Notes: generated from the sequence alone by a model not told the origin. A stretch of 64,000 bases of DNA from Chionoecetes opilio (GCA_016584305.1 JACEEZ010000114.1:57501-121500); one strand, 5' to 3'; positions 37,336 through 49,095 are shown, counted from the first letter of the stretch. A program made the numbers and translations.

Positions 37336-38359
37336 CAATCAATCATTAGGGGCATACGCCGGGGGGTGCGTCGCCTCGCCCACCCTACGACGCCACTCCC
37401 GGGGGTCACCACGCGCGAGTTCCCATGCAGGCTCCTTTCCCATACCAAGCAGCTCTCGACAAGAAACATCAACTTGCCCCAGCCACGAGCCTTGTGGGCG
37501 CCCCCTTGGCCTCCTCCATGCCGGATTGTCTCTTACAGATACAACCCGATGAGAAGGATCGGTTTCAGGGTAGCGTGCCACATGCTCATATAGCCGAAGT
37601 TGGCGCTGACGGACTATGCAGGTAATAGGCCTCGATTCAGTCTCACGGTGCAATCGCTGATTTGACACGTAATCATCCCAGCGATACCCCATGATTCTGC
37701 GAAGACACTTATTATCAAAGGCATTGATTCGTCTCTTCAAGTCACTATTTAGTGTCCATGTCTCACAACCATAGAGTAAGACAGGGATCACAAGCGATTT
37801 GAAGATCCGGATCTTTGGCCTCCTGCACAGGTACCGACAATGCCAAATACTCCCGCTGAGCGAGTCCATAACACCGTGGGCTATGCCAATCCGCCGTAAG
37901 ACTTCTTGACGTGACCCGCCGTCATTATGGACTGCGCTCCCAAGGTATGTAAAACTTTCCAAGATCTCAATGTCCTCGCCACACGCATGAACAGACTGTA
38001 CTGCTTCATCTAGTAAGTCTCCAAACACCTGGACCTTGATCTTGAGCCAGGAGACCTAAGTCCCAAAGGCTTTGCCTCCTCGTGCAGCGCCTCGAGAGCC
38101 ATCACCAGGACCTCCAGCGACTCAGCAAAGATTACTGCATCATCGGCAAAAACAAGATCAGTGATCTTGGTGTTGCCGACGGATGCTCCACAATCACTTT
38201 GATCTACAACCTTGTCCAATACCCAGTCCATACAAGCGTTGAAAAGTGATGAGGCAAGAATGCACCCTTGCCTCACTCCTGTATTCACAGGAAAGAAGCC
38301 GGATACACCTGCCCCACACTTCACAGCACATTCAGTCCCAGAATACAGACCAGAATACA
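37336..38359 (-). mobile_element. LINE B, 5'-truncated copy with intact target duplication
   Basis: GGATCCTGATT at 37325-37335 and 38360-38370. The tail (inverted) is CAATCAATCATT at 37336. It encodes, on the minus strand, TGVRQGCILASSLFN, LVFADDAVIFAE (38324-38010) and then the full C-terminal region (38028-37339) ending RPPAYAPND-like. Two frames overlap at 38010-38028, so one frameshift is present. Confidence 0.9.
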
Positions 38360-38610
38360 GGATCCTGATTACAACCGAAAAATTTTCGATTGCTCAAATT
38401 TCGATTGCTGTTCAACCATCCAGGGAAGATGATTGGCCCGACCCGCAATCATTTGTTGTTGTTGTTGTGACCGTTTGCAATAGAAAATTTTCCGATTGCA
38501 ACCAAAAATCCCCCGCAGAAAACGCCCTTAGATATGCGAATGATAATTAAGACAATGTTGGCAAAATACAAGAAGATGTATGCTGCATTCTTGGATTTAG
38601 AGAAAGCATA

Positions 38611-38939
38611 GGTAAATATCCAGATGAACACCGAACTCACTTTGGTGGACGAAACTTTTTTTCTAGTGTTTTGAATGAATCTGCTAACCGTTTCTGTCGC
38701 AATTTTTTTTTTTTTTTTATATGCAAAAATGAGAAGAAAAAAAATTGAACTTAAACCTAACCAAACCTAACCTTTACCTAACTATAAAAAAACAATAAAA
38801 AAAAAACACTCTACCTAAAGAAATAAAAAAAAATTGCGACAAAAACGGTTAGCAGATTCATTCAAAACACATAAAAACACACCAGAAAAAAATTGTTTCG
38901 TCCACCAAAGTGAGTTCGGTGTTCATCTGGACTAATACC
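38611..38939. mobile_element. Foldback MITE with 8-bp duplication AAAGCATA, 329 bp
   Basis: AAAGCATA at 38603-38610 and 38940-38947. Ends GGTAAATATCCAGATGAACA and, inverted, GGTATTAGTCCAGATGAACA. The arms are almost perfect complements to the poly-T/poly-A centre, e.g. GAATGAATCTGCTAACCG. It splits an RT codon run (LEKA|YERVDW). Eight-bp duplications occur in hAT, P and Merlin groups. The GG start leaves the group open. Confidence 0.85.
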
Positions 38940-39023
38940 AAAGCATATGAGAGAGTAGACTGGGAAGGAATGTGGGATGTATTGAAGGATTAAATAGTGT
39001 GTATGGATGGGAGTATGTATGTA

Positions 39024-39473
39024 CAGGTTGAAGTTCCCAAACTCGGCATCCCAAGACTCGGCAACACCCAAAACTCGGCTATGGTTCCGGATTTTTCAAA
39101 ACACGGCAGAACACCCAAAACCCGGTGCGTAGTTGCCGGGTCGGCCGCTAGGTGCCACCACACTAGGCCGCTTGGTTTCTCCTGCCGATTTGTTTGTTGT
39201 TATTGTTCAGTGGTGTTGTGACTGTAGAATTGTGTACACTGTTATTTTGTGTACTTCTACATATCTGTTATTGGTATTATGGCTCCCAAACGTCCAGGAA
39301 CACCTACTGGTGGAAGCGAAAAGAAAAGGAAGAACAATGTGTTAACTATTTCTATTAACTGTGATTTGCATGTTTTTTTTCCCCTTAATATATCTACGTT
39401 CTAAAAGTCGGAAAATTCCATTACTCGGCTCGGCGCTGGTCCCGAGGTTGCCGAGTTTGGGAACTTCAACCTG
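39024..39473 (+). mobile_element. Tigger-type MITE with relic transposase start, 450 bp
   Basis: CAGGTTGAAGTTCCCAAACT at the left and its inverse at the right, TA on both sides. At 39279 an ATG opens MAPKRPGTPTGGSEKKRKNN followed by VLTISI, the N terminus expected of a pogo/Jerky-type transposase, and breaks off. The element is therefore an internal-deletion derivative. Confidence 0.8.
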
Positions 39474-39482
39474 TATAACTAA

Positions 39483-40342
39483 GGCCCGGTTCAGACTTCA
39501 CGTATTTGCTACGTCCGTCTTGTTATCGTGACGTCACCGTGACGTCACGATGACGTTACCTCGTCTCATTGGTCGATCACTCCCGCTCGCTCATATCAGA
39601 AAAAATTACAGTATAAAACCCCCTTGCTTTCCTTACTTCCTCCCTTTTGTACCCCATGACACACCTATTACTCCCTTCACTATATCCCCCTTCACTCCCT
39701 GGCCTATCTATATAGCACTACAATCCCCTAACAACAGGCTATGGCAAAGGTTACAAGTGGAATCTGTATATCGGGGTCCAAAAGTGTTTCCACATATCGC
39801 AGTCGTGGATGTATTTTTCAAGTCACTAATAATTACTACCTATTACACGGCCTGTAGAAGGTATTGGTGACGTAGCGTGATGCTGTAGGAAGGATGGTAT
39901 ATAGTAGCTACTAGAGGGTTAGAACTAGCTCAACTAGAGAACACGAGAAATAACGCATTAAAAAACACAAGAGGTAGTGGTGGTGGTCGAGCTTACATTC
40001 AAGCAGCGGTGCCGCTTTTCTGCCTTCAAGCAGCGGGATACAATATTTTCACATCATGTATGTCTTCCATTACTAATATTGTCTTCCAGAATCACTGATA
40101 ATAAATATATTTTAAATCAGACCTTGGAAACAGCATTATTTTGATATTGCAAAACTTAGTTACGTATAATGTTCTATAAATTGTGGCACCACCGCTCACG
40201 CAGCGCGCCAAAAGAATTGGAGGCTCCGAATCTTTTGCCTCCAGATGCACGTCTTTCAAGGTCACACAAGCAGGAAGTGACGTCACGGTGACGTCACGTT
40301 GGCAAGACGGACGTAGCAAATACGGGAAGTGTGAACCCCGCA
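39483..40342. mobile_element. Harbinger-like MITE with TGACGTCA motifs, 860 bp
   Basis: TAA at 39480-39482 and 40343-40345. Ends GGCCCGGTTCAGACTTCACG and, inverted, TGCGGGGTTCACACTTCCCG share GGTTCA(G/C)ACTTC and then CGTATTTGCTACGTCCGTCT. Three-bp TAA duplications and GG(G/C)...TTCACAC ends fit PIF/Harbinger. Each subterminal region has two TGACGTCA palindromes. Confidence 0.7.
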
Positions 40343-40367
40343 TAATAAGCTTTTACCTGTGATTATG

Positions 40368-40429
40368 AATACCTAACCTAACTGACCTTTACCTAACCTA
40401 ACGGTAACCTAACCTAACCTAACCTAACC
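40368..40429. repeat. Interstitial CCTAA (TTAGG) telomere-type repeats
   Basis: CCTAACCTAACCTAACCTAA and near variants, directly before the inner end of the right foldback arm. The same motif recurs at about 40576-40588. Confidence 0.75.
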
Positions 40430-40735
40430 ATTACCGTCGCGAGTTTTCCCGATTTGTGTAGGGACGATAATTTCGGTAGATGAGAGTACCAGGTACCATG
40501 AGGCAAGGATGGGTAATGTCACCGTGGTTATGCAACTTGTTTATGGATGGAGTAATAAGATAAATCAAAGCAAAATCTAACCTAACCATTACCGTCGGCG
40601 AGTTTTCCCGATTTGTGTATGGACGAAAATTTTGGTAGACGACAGTACCAGGTACCATGAGGCAAGGATGGGTAATGTCACCGTGGTTATGCAACTTGTT
40701 TATGGACGGAGTAATAAGATAAATCAAAGCAAAGG
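40429..40735. repeat. Tandem duplication (~154-bp unit) in the right foldback arm
   Basis: Two copies starting ATTACCGTCG(G)CGAGTTTTC and ending AGATAAATCAAAGCAAA, joined by CTAACCTAACC. The left arm has a single copy. Confidence 0.85.
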
Positions 40736-41548
40736 TTGGTGATGTTGGTATAGACTCTGAGTATGCATTGGCTCGTCAAGTAACACTTAAACCATAATGT
40801 ACCACTACTTATTATGAGGAAAGACAACAAAAGGAACTCAATTAATAAGGTATTTCAATACTATCATAACCATGAATATGTACAACCTACAAAGAGAAGA
40901 CTACGACGATGAAAAAATTTCGAGTTGTTTTGGGCGAAATTGATATTCCAGGTGCTATATATCCGTGCTCTTCTCGCTGACAACATAGAGAAGACCTGAG
41001 GTGATGGTTGATGTGCAGAGGCTTCTAAACCAGGAAAACAGTCACAGCAGAGTCTCATTAAGAAGTAGGCAAGTGGTAGGGACACAGTACGTACCTACCA
41101 CTTGCTTACCTTTTGACGAGGCTCTGTTATGACCCTGTTTTCTTGGTTTAGAAGCCTCTGCACATCAGCCATTACCTCAGGTCTTCTCTACAGTGTTGTC
41201 AGCGAGTACAGAGCACAGTAATATAGCACCTGGAATATCAATTTCGCACAAAATAACTCTAAATTCTTCCATCGCCGTAGTTTTCCCTTCGTAAGTCCAC
41301 CCGCGGCGACCCCGCCTTATCCCCACAATGCACCGATGTAAACAAACCGTGACGTAGTTATGTCTGGGGCCATTGGCATATTGGTTTAGTTTCCTAAAAA
41401 TTTGCTTCTTTTATGGTCAACAGGGAACACTTAGTCATTAAATTCTTTGTGCAAGATTAATTGTAGTATTGGGCTCGTAAAATGTGGAAAGTATATATAA
41501 GTTTGTTTTTTAATCAATGATTATACAAATGCTTTTACTCATAAACAG

Positions 41549-41734
41549 ATGCAATGAAGTGAAAGGAAAGAAACAAGACAATTTTTGCCTCTATATTAAC
41601 TTACCAAAGGAGGATCACATAAGCATTCAAGATGCCTTATCCTCCTGCCTGGGTGAGGATGAAAGAGAGCTCAAGTGTGAGAAGTGTGGCCACAATCGCT
41701 CCTCGGTGGCGACTGCATTTACCCGGCTTCCAAG
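41549..41734 (+). CDS. USP37-like ubiquitin protease, CxxC finger exon
   Basis: Acceptor ATAAACAG|A, donor CCAAG|GTGAGT. Two bases from the previous exon plus A give Arg in YRCLRCNEVKGKKQDNF, placing the first zinc CxxC across the splice. CLYINLPKEDHISIQDALSS and ELKCEKCGHNRSS (second CxxC) follow, then ATAFTRLPR. USP37/26/29 proteins have the same order (C-x-x-C, linker with IDLP, SIQD, CEKCG, RLPR). The exon is 186 bp, phase 2 at the end like the other exons. The remaining core with the catalytic His was not found downstream, so at least 22 kb of intron follow. Confidence 0.9.
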
Positions 41735-41990
41735 GTGAGTGTTTTAGTGCCTTAGTAAATATTTTAATTGTCTTTTCATTCGAATAATCTCAAATGAGAT
41801 GAATGCAAATGTTTTAAATAATTGATTATATCAACGCAAACTCACTCCTTGTCTGCAATGACATCATACAAGACCCACCACAGACCACAGGTAATGCTGC
41901 CAAGTAGAAGTCCCCGTTACTTGGAACTGTTTATCCAAGAGGCCCAGTGACAGTTTTCAGCTGTCACATGTATATAACGCCTCATAACAT
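41735..41990 (+). other. Start of the next USP intron
   Basis: GTGAGT donor, then AT-rich sequence up to the LTR at 41991. No gene is visible. Confidence 0.6.
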
Positions 41991-42652
41991 TGTAATGGAA
42001 CGAGGGGGAGTGGGTCATCCACCACCCTCAACTTCGTCACACACTTACCGCTCGGGACAATGGAGGGGACGGGAAGGACTGAAGGGAAACCCTTTAGTGC
42101 TGTGCACGGCTCCTTTTATTGCACAATTGAGTCACTGTCTCTCACACGGGGGGGGGGGGGGGGGAAGGGCACGCCCACTACGCAACTGAGTCACTGTCTC
42201 ACAACCCCGGCCACGCCCACTACACAACGTTCACGGAGTCACTCTCACACTGGGGGGGGGGTGCACGCCCACTACACAACTGAGTCACTGTCTCACAACC
42301 CTGGGCACGCCCACTACACAACGTTCACTGAGTCACTGTCTCTCAACACCGGGCACGCCTGCGTGCAGTCGCTGTCACTGGGATGTCTGGGGGGGGGGGG
42401 GGGGGGGGGGCTCCTCAGGGCACTTTCTAGGCCGTCCAGCTGTCCAGTAATCCCGGTGAAGACGAGCTACGTGTGTTATGTTATCCCCGTGAAGGTCTGA
42501 CGTTCACTGCCTGGCGGTGCACACCCCGGTCTTGATGAAAACACACCCGCCAATCAGAGGGCGAGGCGTGGCCTCGACACCATCCCCCGACGCTCCAAAA
42601 CTCGAAGCACCTCGTCGCCCGTCGGTGCAAGTGAACGAGGTACTTCGTAACA
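41991..42652 (-). repeat. 3' LTR of the gypsy-type element
   Basis: 662 bp. Shorter than its partner, mainly because it has fewer copies of the internal 48-bp repeat. G-runs of 9 to 18 bases interrupt it. Confidence 0.9.
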
Positions 42653-42660
42653 CTACTCCC

Positions 42661-43125
42661 TCCCGTGAGAGAAGTGGCGACCTCGCCACGCCAACATCAT
42701 GCCCGAACTACCCTCACCCCGATGCCGGCTCCTCTTCCTCAAGGAGAAAGTCGTCGTATCTCCGAGGCATCCTCCTGTTCCTCTGGGGCCGCGGCTAGGA
42801 CCTCCCATCGACAGGCGAGCTCAAGCCTCCCGAAACCTCAGTCGTCCCATTTTCCATGAGGTCGTCCTCCGCAGGTGGTAGCATCTCTCCATTAGCATCA
42901 GCATCGCAGTCCATCCCCGGTGTTTGATCCCCTGAATCCACAGCTTCAGGGTCGGGGTCGTCGTCATCCCCGGGCACTGACATGATGTCATCAGCCTCCT
43001 GCTCTGGGCCCCAAGTGTATTGCCCTGGGCATAGACCACTGTATACCTGGACTGTTCACGCGACAATGTTTTGAATTGCGGGGCTGCATAGGGGCCTGCG
43101 GGGCGCCCGACAAAGAGATATAGTG
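42661..43125 (-). pseudogene. C-terminal Pol tail of the gypsy-type element
   Basis: Minus-strand frames include GRPAGPYAAPQFKTLSREQ and an acidic stretch MSVPGDDDDPDPEAVDSGD ending next to the LTR. It continues the integrase that stops at about 46190, with about 3 kb of foreign sequence between. Confidence 0.5.
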
Positions 43126-46097
43126 GCCTATGGACTATCATATAGACTGGTTTGTCAGTATATATGGTATACTGTAATCTTCGTAAATGTTGTTCAAATT
43201 TTATCAAATAAAAAAAACAGTAAAACCCACGCTAAAGAAATGCCTTTAAGACTATGAAAAAAATATCAGAACTTAATATTCACTTAACTCGCCTTTTAAA
43301 AAAATTTTTGCGATAAACTTTTATATGGGGTATCATAGAAGCGCAATTTTATCAGTTTTTCCATTGAAGTATTCGTTATCTGAAAAATTAATTAGAACCA
43401 GCTAAATTAGGGTACATAAAAAAAATCATCACGGGTAATTTTCCCAAATTAGATGTTATTTATTTACTTATTATTAGTTTTCGATAAAATAATTAGTCCA
43501 TTTTAAAAATTAGCTTTGACTAAATAAAAAACCCTGATAAACCGTTATTGTCCGTAATAACCGTTTTTTCCCGGCGCAAAGACCACTTTTTCCCTTAAAA
43601 AAGGAAGCAAAGTTCACCCTGCTCAAGCGGCCAAATTTTAGGCATAGAGGCGGGCAGAGAAGCGAAACACCCGGTGGGTATTACTAAAGGGGCGGAGTGA
43701 TCGGGTTTTGAGCAGTAGTTCACTGAGCAAAAATGTGTAAGTGTTTTAGCAACAGTAATGCATAATACAAGAAAAGGTTGGAGTTTGAGAAAATAAGGGG
43801 GGGGCAACAAGATCGATTTTTTGCTGCCAAGATGGCCGTGCAAGAAAACTTCATCCACCACCCTCTGTTTCTCTCCATTGAAAAAAGTTGATAAAAACGT
43901 CTGGGCGACGCCCCCCGCGCACCCCCATGGGTCATTACCGCCAGACTCCTCCCGCACCCATGGAAAAGAAAAACCCCCCAATATTAGATGTAGCCTTAAA
44001 CCCGATTCGACCGGGCCACACAAGTTGAAAAAACAGGGGAAAGGGATGATAAAAGGGGAGGAGAAAATGGTGATGGAATTTTCGCGGAATAGTATTTTTT
44101 GATAAAGGGAATAGTGAAAAAAAAGAGGGTTTTTAAAAGTTATATTTAAAGGAGGGGGAGCGGTGAGAGGAAGGGTGTATCGGGGGGAGTCGTCTATACA
44201 CCAAGGGGAGAAAGGGGTGGTTTTGTATTTATTTGCCAGGAGTCTTTGTACAAGTGGGGACAAGAGGTGCGCGGCGTGGTGTCCTGTGTGTCCTGTGGTT
44301 GACTAAATTACCGGGTTTGGGGGTTGGAGTGTGCGGCGAGGAAAAAGTCAGGCAGCGTCAGGTCCCCTCGGGCCTCCTCTAACCCTGGCCCAGACAGGGG
44401 GGTAGCCTAACCCGATGCAGGTGGTATGTGCGGGTGTGTTAAGCCCCGCTACAGGGGAACAAGGGGGATAGGGATAGCATAGGCCTTTGTACCACCTCGC
44501 CCCCCTCAACCCTCACCCGTACCTCTGGATAAGGAAAACTGTATGAAAGAGTGCTAGTAAAAAGGTTTGCAAGGGTATTGTAACGGGAAAAAAAGTTCCC
44601 ACGGTACACCAAGACCAAGACCCCCTACGGGGCCACACCGCCCCCTCAAGGCCCAATCACACAACCATCAGGTGAAAATTTGTGACAGGGCACCGTCTCA
44701 TCACATCCGTTAGAATTTCTACATTCAAACAAAAAGACGTGTTCCTAAACGGGCGCCGCCGTCACGGTCCAATACATCACCGTCCCCGTCACGTAATTTT
44801 TCTGGGAAGAATATTTTTAAAGTAATGAGACTGTGCCGTGCATAATTTTTCGTTTTCTCAAGGCTTATGTACCCCAAAAAAAGTCTTTTAGATTCAAAAC
44901 CTCTTCCCTCCAAAAAGAAGGCATTAAGCAAATTTTTCAAGCATAGCCTGAGGCAAGTCTGCTTTTGAGGGTGAGCAGGAAAAGCCGAAAATTTTCGGAA
45001 AACCTGACGAATAGTGGAATACAGGCACGGCTGACGGAAACCCGCCGGGTTTCAGGTGGAATCAGCTTCACCTGTACCTTCCTGAAAAAGATAATCAACC
45101 CCCGCGACTGTGATAGATTCATAGGGGTAAACAGGCAAAAAGTCGTCCCCAAACGGAGCCCCTTTAACAATTACAACAATAACAACAAATAGAGATGGTT
45201 TCCTTTCAGTGTTATCTAAAAATCTTCGGAAATTTTTTTTATGGAAATACCCATTTCGAGGGCCCAAATTTTTAAGCCTCCCGAATAGTTTTGAGTGTTT
45301 TTAATTTAACTGGCTCTCGTTTTTTTGGGAAAAAATGTTTTATAAGTGTGTGTGTGTGTGTGGGGGGGGGGGGAACCTGCCCCCTCCAGGTCCCCCAAAC
45401 ATTGTCGTTTACACTGCCATATTTTTGGTAATTTTCGTTTTTTCTCAAACATTGTTACTAAAGAAACCCCACCCCTAACCAACCTAATCGATTTAACCCC
45501 AACTTAACTTTTTCCGGCTGAAATAACCCCCCCCGGTAGATTTTCGGTACTAGGGGTAATTCCCTATTTTTTAATTGCCCATGGGAAATGGGGCTCAAAA
45601 ATCGAAAAGGAAGAAAGCACACGATGGTGTCAGTAAAAGTCCCCAGGACTTTTGAAAACCTACTACCAAAAAAATACCATATCTATACTGCAAATTTTCC
45701 ACAAAGTCTAAACACATAGCAGAAAAGCAACAAAGGCAGTACCTACACATTAAATCTAAGCTATATGTCATAGGTAGCAAAATATTAGAATATCAATTCG
45801 TGGGGGCATCCTGCAATATATTATGATTTATGACCGATATGGTTACACTGTCATTCTCTTTACATTTTAACGAGTATAATTTTTCATTCACATTCATTGC
45901 ACTGTGAATATTGTATTTAGGTACATGCTCATAATCATTTGCTTTCCCCTACAAATCCTTTTTTTTTTAATAACTTGATAAATTTACGAAAAAAAAAAAT
46001 TTACTCAAAAACACCAATATTTTTTTTCTTCACAAAACCTCTTTGTAAAATAGGGGTGCGTCTTATGCGGAGGTGCGTCTTATGCGCCGGCAAATAC

Positions 46098-46143
<46 letters not shown>

Positions 46144-46190
46144 TATATATATATATATAATATTATATATATAATATAATATATATATAT
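43126..46190. mobile_element. Insert in the gypsy-type element, mixed and noisy
   Basis: 43126-43325 is a decayed piece of the palindromic MITE at 20719. 43330-45600 is unassigned, with many short homopolymers and no supported gene. About 45780-46098 ends in GTGCGTCTTATGCG (twice) and AAATACGG|TA, a right end of the CCGTATTTT group. 46099-46190 is (TA)n. No left end pairs clearly with the right one. Confidence 0.45.
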
Positions 46191-47578
46191 GAATCCGAGC
46201 GGCTCTCCGACTTCAGGCCCTTGCGCGACAGGCCGATATTCCGTGCGCAGTCCAGGTATACATGGTCTATGTCCTGGGCCATGGTACCGCCACAATCGGT
46301 CCACGTGCATCACCTTGGGCCGGCACGCGTCCATGAAGAATCCGGTATGTCACCTCGGAGACACGCTCGACGACGGTGTATGGGCCCTCCCACGGACTTG
46401 GAGCTTGGGCGAGAGACCTTTCCTCCTCCTAGGGTTGTGCAGCCACACCTGGTCATCCTCTTCGTAAACAGGACTCGGACACCGCGGTCATAGGGGACGC
46501 CTCATCTCCCCTCCGCAGCGAAGCGCAGGTTGTCTTCACCTGGTGGTGCGTTTCCGCTAGTCGTTCCTGCAAGGCCGCGGCGTACCGAGTTCCCACAGTG
46601 GGTAACTCCTCGCCCGGCGGAGGGCCCAGTGACCAGGTCCACAGGAGGCTCTCTCGCCCCAGCATCAGGCGGGCAGGGTGGTAATTGGTGGCCTCGTGCT
46701 CCGCTGAGCGGTTAGGCCATCAGCAGCAGTGGCAATTACTGTCCCACTCAGTCTGGCCATCTCTCCCAGTACTTTGCAAGCTCTTGAGCGAGGGTGCGGT
46801 TGAAACGCTCTCCCATACCGTCCGATTGCGGCTGCATAGGTGTGGCCCTAGTTTTTCTTGTTCCCAAAAGCTTGCAGCACTTTTGGGAAAACACTTTTGG
46901 CCTCAAACTCGCGGCCCTTGGTCAGAATGGAGCTCACCCGGGACGCCGAACCTCGCGAAAAAACTGCTCGACCAGCACCTGGGCAATGGCGGTGGCTTCG
47001 TGGTTGGCGGGCGTACGCTTCAGGCCACTTCGTAAAGTAGTCCATAGGCACGCAGTTTTATAGCGGTTGCCGCAGCTGTGGCCGGGATTTGGTCAGCGAT
47101 GTTACGGCCACCCGCTCATGGGAGCCCCCACTGGTACAGTTGCAGCGGGGCCCTTGCTCTGCGTCCGGGACCCTCTTGGCGCTGCAGGTGTCGCAAGCCC
47201 GACACCACCCTCAACGTCCGGGCGTATCCCTACCCAATAAAACCGCTGCGAAAACCTGCCGAGCGTCTTCTTCACGCCCAGGGTCCCTCGTGATGTTATC
47301 GTGGGGCCTCCCGCATCAGCATCGCCCTCATGACCTTCGGGACGAGAGTCTGCCAGACTGTACTCGCCCGTCAGGAGCAGCCAAAGCTTAAGCAGCACCC
47401 CTCCTCTGCCAGAGAGAGGGTGCCAACTGCTCCAGTAGTGCTTCGTGGCGGGGCTCCGTGCTTCTACCTCCCCCCTTTGTGGTCTGCCGCGCTTGTCTCT
47501 AGCATCCTCACAAACTGGGCCAATATCCGGGTTGTCATGGGCTTCCTGCCACTGCCCATCACTGTCGGATGGGGTCAA
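46191..47578 (-). pseudogene. Integrase of the gypsy-type element
   Basis: 47578-47102 holds the decayed zinc-binding region (RFYWVGIRPDVE). 47051-46848 has MDYFTKWPEAYA with the first catalytic Asp, and then a KGREFEAKSVFPKVLQAFG segment around the second. 46334-46191 has the C-terminal VHVDRLWRYHGPG. Frames change several times. Confidence 0.75.
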
Positions 47579-49095
47579 CGCACTGCTGTCCTCCGGCTTT
47601 CCACTGGCTCCTTACGCTACAGTGACGGCAGGCTGGCTCGCACGGGCTTTCGGCTGAGGCTGTCAGCGTGTTGTGTACCTCCCGGGCGGTGTACCACGTG
47701 GTAGTTGTGTTGCTCCAGTTTCCCGAGCCACCGCGCCAGCGACCTCCGGATTCCTCAGCATTTTCAACCACTGCGGTGCGTGGGTCCGTTTCACGGTAAA
47801 ACAAAGCACCATAGAGGTAGGGTGAAAGTGGTCCAAGCTCCTCACTACAACCAGCAGCTCCTTTCCCTTTTGGGTGCAGTAGTTGCGCTCGGGTGAGCTG
47901 AATTCTTGGCTGTAAGTGCGCCCCCACTTGCTCTCGTCCCTCCTTCTCCGGGAGAAACACAGCACCAATCCCTCGGCGCCAGCGTCGCAGTCCAAAACGT
48001 AGGGAAGGAGTGGATCCGGGTTTACAGCAGCACGGGAGCGTCCGGGGCAGGGCAGCTTTTAGTCCCTCGAAGGCGGTCTGACACTCCGGGGTCCAGCGGA
48101 ACACAGTCCCCTTCGCGTAAGCTGGTGCAGGGGGAGGGGAGTACTGGCGAAAAACCTGCACGAAGCGCCTGTAAATACGTGCAGAGCCCCAGAAAAATTT
48201 CCGTACTTCCTTCATTGTCCTTGGCATCGGCCATTCCCTCACAGCGCTACCTTCCGAGGGTCCGTTCGGACTCCATCCGGCCGACAAGTGCCCCAGAAAC
48301 GGTACCTCCCCCTGGAAGAGCAGGCCCCTTTTTGGGGTGAGCTTAGGTTGGGTCGCAGGAACCTGCCAGGCCGAACCTCCCGGGAAATGCCGGACCGACC
48401 ACTGTTGGAAACCGGGGTCTTATTACCTCTCAGCCCCCCTCCCACCTGAGTGCATGACTGCACAGGGCAGGGTAGAAAGAACCACCCGGGGCCCATTTCC
48501 AGCCATCCAGGGTTGTCATTCCATTGGTCCAAGGGCAACCCAGAGGGTAAGAGTCCTTCACCGGTGACGTGTTTAGGGGCATGGTAGTCCAGGGAGCACC
48601 TCGTCGTTGCCGTCCTTTCCTCACAAGGACTACCGCTGACGACCACAGCTGCTTGACCGCTCTACTACTCCCTATTTGATGAGCTCCCCTACCGCCTTCT
48701 CCCCCTCCACCGACGGGCAGGGGCAATCCTCCGAGGTGGGTGTTTATAGGCGACTGTTGCCGGTGTTCGATGCGGGGCTTGGCCAGGTCGGACCGTCCCA
48801 GGTCCCGGTCCCCATAGAAAATACGTCAGCATAGGAGACTAGCAGCTCCCTCAGCTGGGTGGCCTGCCTCAGGTCTAGACACTCAGAGCTTCTCCCAAGC
48901 AGCTCCTGGAGGTTCTTGGGCACGCCACCGCTAGCGACCCTAGCCGCGGGCCTAGCGTCTGCAGTCTTCCGCGCTCGCTCTACCTCTTCGCACGTTCCCA
49001 ATGCAGCCCCTAACGGGATACGGTATTCCCTATCCGAGACGTTAGCCACCAGCACATTAACCTCGTCCTTATCTTGCTGCCCCAACGTCCTGCCG
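47559..49095 (-). pseudogene. Reverse transcriptase and RNase H of the gypsy-type element
   Basis: 49085-48744 encodes the region before RT (VNVLVANVSDREYRIPLG, YADVFS). 48726-48430 has AVVLVRKG and VKDSYPL. 48287-47559 has MKEVRKFFWGSARIYRRFV and FRWTPECQTAFEGLKAAL (RT thumb and start of RNase H). Frameshifts are frequent, and the active-site palm motif is not readable in one frame. Confidence 0.75.

Larger units (their letters stand above)
37190..39023 (+). pseudogene. LINE family E reverse transcriptase remnant in three pieces
   Basis: Pieces at about 37190-37335 (GKVSEEQGRFRTGKGCVDQI), 38528-38610 (KKMYAAFLDLEKA) and 38940-38995 (AYERVDWEGMWDVLKD) form one RT finger/palm segment, with LDLEKAYERVDW as the first palm motif. 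The pieces are separated by a LINE B copy and an 8-bp-duplication MITE. This family differs from A, B and D by motif wording. Confidence 0.65.
34882..41380. mobile_element. 6.5 kb foldback element with 8-bp target duplication
   Basis: TTGGTTTA lies at 34874-34881 and 41381-41388. Inside are long inverted arms: left 34882-37083 (about 0.83 kb after subtracting a SINE and a TIR element) and right 40416-41380. Shared stretches include CATAACTACGTCACGGTTTG, ATTGATATTCCAGGTGCTAT, GCAGAGGCTTCTAAACCA and TTATGCAACTTGTTTATGGA. The loop (37084-40415) holds a LINE RT remnant, a LINE B copy and three MITEs. No transposase is visible. Confidence 0.75.

Noticed and set aside
42060..42500. ORFs in both LTRs (also 54257-54925) with His/Thr repeats
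   Set aside because: Translation of the 48-bp LTR repeats; gag is on the other strand.
43595..44263. 222-codon minus-strand ORF
   Set aside because: No recognisable motif, hydrophobic patchwork in noisy sequence; open frame probably by chance.
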